A stretch of 29,042 bases of DNA, taken from NCBI GenBank assembly GCA_018398765.1, contig JAHBMJ010000892.1:10001-39042 (forward strand), read 5' to 3'. The translations under genes were made by a program, and so were the position numbers. Position 1 is the first letter of the stretch. Each line of letters starts with the position of its first letter. Source of the stretch: Chromera velia (Eukaryota; Sar; Chromeraceae). This document shows positions 19,813-29,042 of this stretch, piece by piece. Below the pieces are notes generated by a model, which worked only from the letters and a program-made list of their open reading frames with translations, made no database searches and was not told the DNA's origin.

Positions 19813-22800
19813 CTGCGCACGGTTACGTAGAGAAGTACACAGACGGGCAAAAAAAGAAGAAGTGAATACTGAGGCTCGAGCTCACAGTGCTGAAAGAGTT
19901 TCTGTCAGGCGATAGCGAAGCTGTGTGTGTCCCTCCTCTGACTCTCTATTGATCTACCGAGACTGGGTGATAGATGGCACAGAGCGGCAAGATAGCGGTA
20001 TTAGAGAAAAACCCAAGAAAAACCTTTGGTGCCAGTAAAAAACGGAAAAGGAAAAAAGAGCCACCCAAAGAAAACACTACATGCCCCTTTCACTTTTCGT
20101 TCTCATCTCCCCCCCACCCACCTCTGCCTGCAGGGGGCGGCTCTTCCCCCCCCTTGGTCCTCCTGCAGTGGACAGGAAACGCAAATTCAAAAAAATGAAG
20201 AAGAACTATTCGCTTGTGTGCAATAGAAAGACATGCAGGGTTGCAGGTTGAAAAAGAAACAAGGTTTACTCTCTCCAACCTCAAAGAGACAAAAAAGAAG
20301 AAGGAAGGAAGTCCAGATGTTCCATTTCACGAACACACTGGGAACAGAGCCTGAGAAGTACACACAAGAGGACGAAGCGGCACTGAGACCAAGTGGAGGA
20401 CAAGACAGACGGCCACAGGCGGCACCCGTTTGCGTATTCTTGACATAACCACGTAGACAACAGACACACGCAAGGCAGACAGAAAGCACCCACCTACAGA
20501 GACGTTCAGACAGACAAAGCGAATAAGCGCAGAAAGATTTGGAGAACTTGTCTGACCTTGAAGAGACTGCAAGAGTTGCTGGGGCGGGTCTGCTGCTTGG
20601 GCCAGTGCCCGTTGCCGCGCGTTTTCCATGTCTTCAATCTTCGGCCTTGCCAGTGGAGGGGCCTTCGGTCTGTCCCCTCCCACCTGCAGCGCCCCCGCCG
20701 CGCCTGGCCCTGGTCCCGCTGCCGGCCTGTCCTTCTCCCTCCCCAGGTCGATCGAGACGTTCCCCAACCCTCCGAAGCCTTCACAAGAGAAAGAGAAGGA
20801 AGGAGAGAGATGGACACACACACACACACATACACACACACACACACACACACAGAGAGAGAGAAAGAGCAATGCGGGAAAAACCAGAACGAGTGCAGAG
20901 AAGCACACGCACACCTACCCACCCACCCACACACGACAGAGTCGTCCAGTCAGGCAGCAGAAGGAAGACAAAATACTTAAACAGGAAATCAGAGAGAGGA
21001 CATCCCAAACAATAGCTGCAATGAAAGAACTGCGGCACACGATGACCTCCAGGTAGGGAAAGCATGGGGCACAATTAATTGGTCGGCCATCATGCAGAGA
21101 TGCAGAAACAGCAAAGAGCCGCTTGCAGGTAGCGCGGTTTGTCTGTTCCGCTGTATCACTTCAAAGTGCGGTGACATCCTTGTCTTCCAACCCCCTTCCC
21201 TGAAAGCCTGATCAGGTCCCTCAAATAATCTTGGCCTCTCTCACGCACCAATCGCTCCTTCACTCACTGACCGCATCTGTACTGCTTCTTCTCGTGCAGC
21301 TCATCCCACCAGTGCGGGTAGGGGGCCTTGCTGGAGTCCAACAGGGATCTGCGAGGAGAGGGAACAAACGCTTGAGGGGAGGGGAGGGGAGGGAAGAACC
21401 ACGTGCCCTCTAAGTATGATTTGTCTGACCCTCCATCGTGTGTGTGTGTGTGTGCACATGTGTGCATGTGTGTACGTGTGTGTGCTTTTCCGATTAGAGT
21501 TTGTGCTTCGATTCGCGGTCACGATTAAGCCCTCCATGGCCTCATGAGAGAAATAAAGCACGAAAAAAAGGAAAATCCTGTAGGGGAGAAAAAAAGGCAC
21601 GGAAAAATGGGTAGCGTGTAGACACACACGGAATCACCCCATGCAGCCGTCCAGCCACTTGACCTGTGAATCCACGCCATTCCGTGTTGAAATTTCGAAA
21701 ACTTGTGAACCGCAGTCGCCTCACAGAGCCTGCAAGGATGAGCAGAAGAGAAGAAAAACCACAAGAAGTTCGTCGGGCCTTCGGACACATACTTGGACAG
21801 TCATGCAGAGAAAACAAATTATCCCATTCACGCGACACAAGAGAATTTTCCCACGCTCTCTTCCTTTCCTGACTGACTGACTGACTCACTCCAGCATTCC
21901 GGAGACCCATGCAGGCTCAGTCGTCTGAAGCTTCACCTCCAGGACTGCGTATTTGAACCTCACAATATCCTCCTGCAAACAGAGGGGTAAAGGACAGGTA
22001 GACATACGAATGTATCTTTCACACAAGCACCTTCAGGGAAGAGTCAAATCCCACCAGTGCCTGTCAAAGCAGAAGGAGAAGATATCTGCAGTGACGGAAT
22101 ATGTGAGCATAACTGTCTTGCAGCCGAGAGAAGGAGAGCGACTGCACTCAGCGTCAAAGCTCCCGACCAAAAAACGGGGGAAGAACGTTAGGTAGGTCTT
22201 CTCGCCCACTGGATACAAGAAAGCTCACACGAAAGCAAAAAGGCAGAGAGGCTGGCAGAAAATGGAGCAAAGAAGACGGGCACCAAGAACCACACCAGGG
22301 CAACCAACCCATCGGAGCTGTGTGGTCGGTTGTTTGGCCCAAAATTGTGGAGGGCTCCTCCCTTGCTCTGCACGCACTCGATGTTGCAACATGTACCCAT
22401 GCGTTGTCTGTCCATCCCCTTCGCGGCCCAGGCGTCAAGAGAAGGTAAGATAGCAAGTATTGGAAAAAAAGTCAGGAACGCAGACAACGCATCGAACGAA
22501 AAAGCTGTGACACTCGATCCCTCAGACAGCGACTCGAATCCGAAGAATCTGCAATCCATACCTGAACACAAAAAAGGAAGGTGTTTTTTCTTTCTGTTCA
22601 TGTGTGGGACAAAACGACAGACCAACCATCCAACCACTTGACAGACAGACCGACCGACCGACCGACCGAGGTATTCCTGAGGGGCCCCATCGGACGTCAG
22701 CTCGTTGAGGATCGCGAGGTTGGTGTCAAGAGAAAAGCGGACGTCGTTGCGCGCACCTGAAAAAAACAGGGACACGCACACAAGAAAGAGTCGGCAAAGC

Positions 22801-24392
22801 AAAGCAACGACAAAGGCGGTAAGAGAAACATCTAGGCGAGAAGCATTCTTCGGCAGTGTTTAAGCGTTGATGCGGGAGGAGTGAAAAGAGAAGGGAAAGA
22901 AACCTTTCAGGAAAGACGGAGTAACGAATCCTCCTTTTTCTGCGTTCTCTACCGTACGGCTGGATCCCGTCTTTCGCTCTGTCAAAAACTTTCGTTTCTC
23001 GCTCTTTGCATTTTTTTTTCTGGATACCGTCGTTCCCCGCCCTGTATGTCTGCCTTTTGGACGACTTTCTGTACCCGACAGGCTGACCAAGTTGGAATGC
23101 GCAGCGACTGTAGGTTGTTCTCACCTGCAGGGACAATAAGGATAAAAGCCTGCGTCTCGCACTCTGGGATCGCGATTCTTTCGTGCCCCGACCAGACTCG
23201 AGAGGCAGAGTGAAAGAGAGAAGGGACGAAAAGAGAGTCTGCAAAAAAGGACCAGTCACCAACTGACCATCGGCCGGACTTTTTTGTCGTGGATAAGAAA
23301 CTCAACCTGCTTGCCCAGATACCGCATGCTGTCCTTGTCCTTGTCCTTCAACGGCTTCTTCTGCAAAAAAGCATATCCATCCGCATGTATAGTTGACGAG
23401 ACCGCCCCTGTCTTTTCTCTTTCTTCTTCTTTGTATACCACATTTCGTCCAGCACACTTTCTTATTCTCCTGTGTCGAAATACTGTGTTCTCTGTCTGCC
23501 GAGAAGGCGCCACTCTGATAGGAGGGAAAGGCGCAGATGCGAAAAAAGACGCCGAGTCGTGTTAGAAAAGTGAAACCAGACAAGAAACGTCTTGCTGATG
23601 AGGGAGAAGATTGGCAGACCGCAGGTTGATGTTCCTTCATAGGTGCACATGCAGAGTCCCCCCCAGAAAACACAAAAAGCGATCTGTCCAGTCAAAGGAG
23701 GAGAATCCAACCAGGATCGAGAGAGTTAGGAACAGGCACGGCTGGGCAAAGGGAAGGCCACAAAACAAAGAACCATGCAAGAGAAACGCAACCAATCTGT
23801 TTCTTATTTCATTTGCAAGAGACTGACGTTCGGTCCTCCCCCTGGAGCCGAGTACTTCTCTATCAGAGCCTCTGTGCGCGTCTCTCCCTGAGAGCACAAG
23901 GAACGACAAGAAGGACAACAACAACAAAAAGAAACGAATAAAGAAGAAAGACAGAGACCACACAACTTTAGGAGAGAAGAAAAAGCCAAGGGTATTTCAT
24001 CAGAATTACGAGATCTTTCAAAACAAAAAAATTGCTTGTAGACCCCAGACAAAAAAGAGGAAGCATGGGCAGCTGACACAAGCAACTCCAAATCAGCGGC
24101 CCAATCGCTTGCGAACCTTCCTCTTTTGTTGTTTTCTTTTCTCAAACAAGCTAGTGTCCCCTCCATTTACTTATTTTGTCTCCCTGGCATGCACAAAGAA
24201 GACAGACGCAGAAGGTCAATGTGGAGGGTGGAGGAGGACACAAATAGATTAGACAGCCAGACCAAACGACTGACCGAGATCACACTCCACACATCCTCCT
24301 GCTTCACCACGTACCGCTCCTTCACGCTGTCCTCCCCCACCCACCCTTCGTGGTGGGTCTTCCTGCATTCATGTGTGTGCGTGTGTGTGTGC

Positions 24393-24427
<35 letters not shown>

Positions 24428-27400
24428 CGGATATGTGTGTGTGTGTGTGTGTGTGCGTGTGGATGTGTGTGTGTACAGAGGAATAGACGGGCGGGCAGCC
24501 AGCAAGACTGCCAGACTGACACATCAGATGGTCATTCAGGAGTCTGAAAGACGGGACGAAACTGAAAAAAAGCCACTCGAGCTAACGAAAACAATCACAC
24601 AGATAGGAAAGGGAAGCATAACGATCATGCGACAGCGAAAAAATGTGAAGAGACAGACTTTGCCTTCTCTCCGATCACTCCGCACCTCTCACAAACATTC
24701 ACTTCAACGAGTTCTCCCTTTTTCGAGTGGCTCCTAATACGTTGCCTTGACCTCCTAACAATCCACTCAGATGCTCACACTCACTGTCTTGGAAGACCTG
24801 TTCAGGATCATTCTGTTTTTTCCTTTCCACTAACACACAAAGAAATCAGATCCTTTTTGTTTTTCCTCTCCTTCCCGGCTACCCCTGCACTCACTCACTT
24901 CTCGACGAACACCTCCTTCTCGGCGCTCCCGTCATTCTCACCATACCTGTGAACGAGAAGAGGAAAAGAAGGCCACAAAAAGTCGACAGGAGGACTGGAA
25001 GGAGAACAGAGGCTGCGGTTTTTTCAAAGCGAGACGAACAGAGATGACAGGCTGAAAAGAAAAAAACAAACAAAAGGAAGAATTGCACTTCGAGCGGTTG
25101 CCCGTCCCCCATTTCTTCTTTGTTCTCTTCACAGAAGTACAAAAAGATTTTTCTTTCGACCCTGCGCTGTTCCATCCAATCTCTCTCTTCCCCCAAGCCC
25201 GCTTTGACGACACGAATAAAGCAGAGAAGAGAAGAGAAGAGAAGAATCGTACTGCGCATCACACGAAGAGAACTGTCTCAACCTAGAAAGAAAAAGAGAT
25301 ACAAGAAGAAGAAACACGGCACCAACCAGCGCAATCGAAGCAGCGGTGCTCCTTCCATTCTTTTGATTCTCTCCTTGTAGCAGTGACACTCTGCGCAAGA
25401 AGGCACATCCGTACAGAAGAACACACACAGAGACAGAGACAGAGACAGAGACAGAAGAAGGCGAGAACGAGAGACAAAGATGGAAAAAAAGAGAGGGCAA
25501 AACGAAGGGGAAAGGGGTAGAGGAATAAGAGACACGGAGGAAGTGTTTCAAGAGCGAAGTTCAGAATTGATCGACGCCAAGAGAAATAAATGGAAAGAAA
25601 AGCAGATGGACAAAAGAAATTTCAACCTGCATGTGGATGCCCTATTCATGCAGCGCTGGAAGACTGATGGAGTCTTCACAGGAGACCATGCAGCCATCAA
25701 AGATGGGTGAGTGCCTTGACTGTCGAATCAGGTCAGCAGGTGAGTGCATGGAGCTCGCATTCACGTGAGTGAATGAGTGGGTGAGTTCCTTGATTGTCAA
25801 AGTAGACAGAGGAGATGCATTCAAGTGAGTGAGTGAATGAGTGGGTGAGTACCTTGATTGTCAAAGTAGACAGAGGAGATCAGCTGGGACTCGCAGGAGA
25901 TTTTCTCCTCTTCTTCCTTTCTTCTCTTCTCCCCCGACTCCAGTTCAGCCAGACGCTGCATGTCCCTCGCATAGTCCACAGAGTTCTGTCTTCCCCCCAT
26001 GCCTCTCTGCTTCCTCTTCTTCTCCAACTGCCGCTTCTCGCTTTCGCTTTTCCGCCGCTTGTCCAAATGGAGTGGCAGCTGGGCCTCCAGAAACACCTTC
26101 TCCTGAAAGAAAAGGAAAAGAAAGGGACGAGGATGAAAAGAAGGGAGAACGCTGTTCAAACATGAAAGCATAGAGACTCCTTCAAGAAGGTAGCTCTTCC
26201 AAACGAAAATCTTCTTCAGTTGAGAAAAGAGAATTAATTGTTCACAGAGGAACGGAAAACACCAGGATGTTCGGACGCGCAAAGCCCCGTCCAGTTCCTT
26301 TTCTGCTTCCCACTTTGAGCCTTCCACCATCCCATACAGCCTCTCGCCACTCTTCCCCTCATTTCCACTTGTTTTACATATTGACTGACTGACTGACCAG
26401 CTTCTCGGGTGTTGATCCAATGATCAAGTAGGGCATGTGGCGGAGAATGAGGCACTTACACTTCACGATATTGTGCTGCTTCACCCAGTACCTGCATCGT
26501 GTAATCATTCCATGTGTTTTCTTTTGCACAAGACCTGGATGCTTGACAACGTGGCTTTGCGCTTTGCGCAGCCCAATAGAGGAAAGAAGTACGGGAGGAC
26601 GGGCAGAAGGCAAGAGAGGTTGAGGGGACAAAGTGGCCTAACCAGATCCAAAAAAAAGAACGGAGGCAGGAAAAGTAAGTACAGAAGGAAAGAAGGTGTG
26701 GATCGCTGTGTGCTTCGTTTCTGTGAGAGCAGATTTGTGGATTTGATGGTCGATCGCATGAGTCGGTGTCTTCTTCCTTCCTTCCTTCGTTCGTTCGTCC
26801 CTCTTTCCCCTTTCCTGACTTGGTTGTGTTTCTGACAAAACTGGAAGGGGGGACCCAGGTCGTCGTGTCTGCGCAAAGTGGCGGCAGGGGGGGGCAAAGA
26901 GGGTCATTGATGTTGGGGACACATCGCCTTCGTTCACTTTAGTGACGTATCAGCACAATGACACACGCACCACACACACTCACGCCAAGAACGAAAAGAA
27001 TGGGGCGGCGGCAAAAGCGGGAGTCATGACAAACGAAAGGTAAGGAGAGGGAAGGAATCAGGCACGTTTGTGACACAGTTCGACAGACAAGGAGGGGGAT
27101 AGGAGAGAAGAAGGACGGCTGCGGGTCGGTAGATCCACGCCACATCACATCACACAGAGAAGGGGGCAACTAGAAAAATTCAACGAACAATCTATCGAAC
27201 TACAAACACCCAAATATATTTCACTCTCTGACAAATTTTCCCCCGTCCTTCGGACTTCTTTTTCGCTTGCACTCCCGCTCTTTGCTGATTGACTGACCTT
27301 TGCCCTGCTCGGACGCAGCCCTCCACCGCGTCCACGCCAGATGGAGGCCGATCAGGAGACGGTCCTGCATGGACGTGTGCAATGAATGGGAGAGAAGGGG

Positions 27401-28419
27401 ACGGAATGCATTTCTTTGGCACGCGATGGGATGAAAATTGTTGACCTACTGCATACTGAAAGCCGCATTGAAGAAAAAACGCTCAGGGACCACGGAGCAG
27501 ATGGAAGCAAGGCGGATTCGTTTCAACCTCAAAAAGGACCAAGTCGGCGTTCTTTTTTGATGGTCTCCTTTTTTTTTCTTTTCAAAGATCCTGCCTGCCT
27601 GCCTTGCATCAACCCTCTCCCCCCTCATCCCTTTCATCCTGTCTCAAAATCAAATCTGTTCCTTTAACTCTTCTCCCCTTCTCTTCTCTTCTCGTGTACT
27701 TCTTTCTGTCTCTCCTTTTGTGCAGTCCTTCCAATCCGATCAACCCGCTCTTCGATTTCTTAGCACGTAAACGCGAGGCAAACATCGCAGAAACCCATCC
27801 TTGTGCATGAATACTGCGTCCCGCATGTTTCACGTGCGTGTGCAACCTATCCGACGCACGGCAGACCGACCTGGTTGATTTTGTTGAAAGGTTCGGTAGG
27901 GAGGGAGGTGAGCAGCCACGTCGAAAAGGACACTTGGAGGGATCTGTCGAAATCGTGACAGGCAAAGACAAGCGCACGGTAGTTGATCCGAATGTAGGCG
28001 TCCAGGTGGACGATCTCATTGGCCTGGGCCTCTATGTCCTCTTTGTAGAGGGACAACTCGTGAGGCATGATGGACTCCTTGTTGGCCATCGTGCCGATCA
28101 CGTCCTTCAGTTTTTCCTCAATGTTGATCGCCTTCGTGGTGGCAAATTTGTTCATCTTCTGAATCTCCGCAACCACCTGGTCCTCAAAGGCTTTGTATCG
28201 ATCACTCGTCTCCTTCAACACACTTCTGGGGTTCTTCCGCAAAGCCTCTGGATAGACAATACCCGCAAAACTGGGCCCTGCACTTCCTGCGTACTGCTTG
28301 GCAGCCTCGGACTTGCACTGTGCAGTGAGTCTCTTCAGTTCCCTGTAGTCCACGTAATACTTCGCGTACCTGACGTCCATGAGGTCCCTCAGGAGGGCCT
28401 CCATGTTGTGGTCGTCCAT
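18371..28419 (-). CDS. VTC4: SPX-domain polyphosphate polymerase, VTC4-type (SPX, VTC catalytic tunnel, DUF202-like membrane domain)
   Basis: Predicted enzyme making inorganic polyphosphate from ATP and moving it across a vacuole or acidocalcisome membrane. Inferred minus-strand exons: 28419-27871, 27364-27298, 26868-26820, 26491-26398, 26102-25853, 25390-25327, 24946-24899, 24362-24275, 23887-23828, 23360-23268, 23124-23088, 22756-22667, 22208-22168, 22060-22031, 21972-21890, 21729-21664, 21348-21272, 20778-20557, then 19784 or 19812 to 19706, 19212-19121, 18885-18804 and 18539-18371. Phases agree except at exon 18-19. With the 19784 start the protein is 809 aa (yeast Vtc4 is 721). Catalytic motifs, joined across exons, include RNTTKYWV, SSVYFDNQ, APLLRLRWYG, VFVEKKTHHEGW, RTTYSRCAFQ, DVRFSLDT, KYAVLEVKLQ and HKFSKFQHG. 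The C terminus has EPKSFFAAER plus three hydrophobic helices. Oddities are the SPX lysine cluster and an 80-residue charged insert. VTC4 rather than VTC2/3 is chosen because the catalytic residues look intact. Confidence 0.9.
20814..20866. repeat. CA microsatellite at a VTC intron 3' end
   Basis: CA repeats with one CATA break. On the coding (minus) strand they read as TG repeats flanked by CT-rich DNA, ending 36 bases before the acceptor of VTC exon 18 at 20779. Confidence 0.95.
24372..24476. repeat. GT microsatellite next to a VTC 3' splice site
   Basis: GT repeats with GTGC and GGAT breaks. On the coding strand this is a CA repeat ending about ten bases before the CAG acceptor of VTC exon 8 (24363). 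The usual polypyrimidine tract is therefore absent there. Confidence 0.95.
25706..25880. repeat. three partial copies of a VTC exon end plus donor
   Basis: The 3' end of VTC exon 5 and its donor region (25851-25880) recurs in the downstream intron near 25790-25815. A more diverged copy lies near 25706-25730. Copies are joined by GAGT/GAAT-rich spacer. The donor dinucleotide is GT in the used copy, GA in the second and GC in the third. Confidence 0.75.
27871..28419 (-). other. SPX-domain exon of the VTC gene with degenerate phosphate-sensing helix
   Basis: First exon of the polymerase, 183 codons, starting MDDHNMEALLRDLMDVRYAK. The N-terminal Tyr and Lys of the SPX pocket are kept (Y25 and K29 in DYRELK), and the middle helix (EIQKMNKFATTKA) is typical. 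The last helix, RINYRALVFACHDFDR (residues 144-159), aligns without gaps to the usual N-Y-x-G-F-x-K-I-x-K-K-h-D-K pattern. The three cluster lysines are replaced by F152, H155 and D156. An in-frame ATG 34 codons upstream (28521) exists, but the SPX core needs only the 28419 start. Confidence 0.85.
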
Positions 28420-29042
28420 CGTCCTCCTCTCTTTCTTTGTCTTTCTTCTCTGCCTAAAACTCGAACTTCTGCAGCCAGTCTCCGAAAGAGAGGCAGAAAT
28501 AAAAGCAGACAAAATAGACACGACGGACGAGCGATGGGCTTCAGAAAGCAGTCCTGGGACACCAAATATTCCAGAAGCAATTGCTTGAGAGAATATCCGA
28601 CGTCAGTAGGTGCGGCTGGTCAGACTGCTTCTTCTTTCAGTCTGCACACCAGAGTACAATTCGTCGCTTCCCCACAAAAAACGGGAATAAAGTACTCCTT
28701 CCGTGTGCACACCACAGCAAAGTCTTTTGGCAGAATTTTGAGCACCCGCACTTCCAAGACACTCTGCGTATGGAGGACGCCTGCACGAGGCGTCTTCCAA
28801 TTGGTGCAGGGTCTCGTATCATCACCATGCACCCTCCCATTCGTATATTCATACGTTTCGTGATCACGAAAGTCGTCCTCTGCTAGGAGACGCGCGCCGG
28901 CATGCATGGCCTTGGAAAGCGAAGCGGGGGGCACTTACAAAACAAAAATACCCCAGCCCATGGCCCCGGAAAGCGAAGCGGAGGGCACTTACCAAACAAT
29001 CCCCTGAGCCCACACATGCATGCAGCTTTCATCAAAAAAAAG
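28420..29042. promoter_or_regulatory. upstream region of the VTC gene with duplicated 40-base block
   Basis: No gene is firmly supported. A 104-codon minus-strand ORF (28934-28620) ends about 200 bases before the VTC start and is not recognised; it may be leader or 5' UTR sequence. A 40-base block occurs twice, at 28905-28944 and 28959-28998, with four mismatches. On the minus strand each copy contains GTAAGTGCC, a good splice donor. The window edge near 29032 has a minus-strand ATG whose short frame (MKAACMCGLRGLF) runs to the distal GTAAGT, so a 5' leader exon is possible. Confidence 0.35.

Larger units (their letters stand above)
21272..26868 (-). other. VTC catalytic (triphosphate tunnel) domain, spread over 15 small exons
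   Basis: Exons 3-17 encode the tunnel domain. Candidate triphosphate- and metal-binding residues, numbered on the 809-aa model, are all present: K222 (TKYWV), R355 and R357 (LRLRW), K374/K375 (VEKKTH), K388 (SVKERY), R461 (YSRCAFQ), R473 (DVRFSLD), E532 and K534 (VLEVKL), K557 and K560 (HKFSKF). This suggests an active enzyme. Eight exons are 30-66 bases long. Exon 5 (26102-25853) carries a Lys/Glu/Arg-rich segment (residues about 262-325) between the strand ending YLIIG and ISSVYFDNQ, where the yeast protein has only a short loop. Confidence 0.85.

Noticed and set aside
25600-25760. Possible extra VTC exon in the large intron between exons 5 and 6
   Set aside because: Exons 5 and 6 join in phase and give the expected YFDN-to-LRLRW spacing without it. 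The similarity to exon 5 is explained by the duplicated exon end.
27838-28863. 341-codon plus-strand ORF at the right end
   Set aside because: It lies opposite the SPX exon. The minus-strand frame has the SPX family pattern and phase-consistent downstream exons, while the plus-strand peptide matches nothing I know.

Overview
The window is nuclear DNA from an intron-rich, flagellated eukaryote. It carries three large multi-exon protein genes separated by repeat-rich intergenic DNA, with no prokaryotic operon, tRNA, rRNA, CRISPR or complete mobile element that I could recognise. The gene set (a leishmanolysin-type protease, an intraflagellar-transport subunit and an SPX/VTC polyphosphate polymerase), the small exons and the dense microsatellites suggest an alveolate or other protist alga, perhaps chromerid-like. 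That taxonomic guess is inference from gene content only.

Layout. Positions 1-1490: GT microsatellite, an interrupted coiled-coil reading frame and AT-rich DNA. Positions 1492-6743 (minus): a 7-exon secreted M8 metalloprotease with an EGF-like module and a putative-Ig module. Positions 6744-7396: a compact divergent promoter region. Positions 7397-14318 (plus): 6-exon IFT140, a subunit of the IFT-A complex. Positions 14319-18370: about 4 kb of convergent intergenic DNA with AT-rich islands, CAGA-type arrays and two unexplained ORFs. Positions 18371-28419 (minus): a VTC4-type polyphosphate polymerase (SPX, tunnel catalytic domain, three-helix membrane domain) in about 22 small exons. Positions 28420-29042: its upstream region, with a duplicated 40-bp block.

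Exon boundaries were worked out by hand from splice consensus, reading phase and family conservation. Phases are consistent through all 7 protease exons (989 codons plus stop) and all 6 IFT140 exons (1641 codons plus stop). They are also consistent through the VTC gene except at one junction in a non-conserved linker (exon 18 to 19), which remains ambiguous.

Most unusual observations: (1) most inferred splice donors have C at +3, with GTCAGT the commonest; (2) several donors are the first unit of a tetranucleotide array (GTCA, GTCG or GTTG repeats) that begins exactly at the exon edge; (3) the polymerase keeps its apparent catalytic residues but its SPX domain has lost the lysine cluster that normally senses inositol pyrophosphates; (4) the end of one VTC exon, with its donor, is present in three copies of which only one keeps GT.
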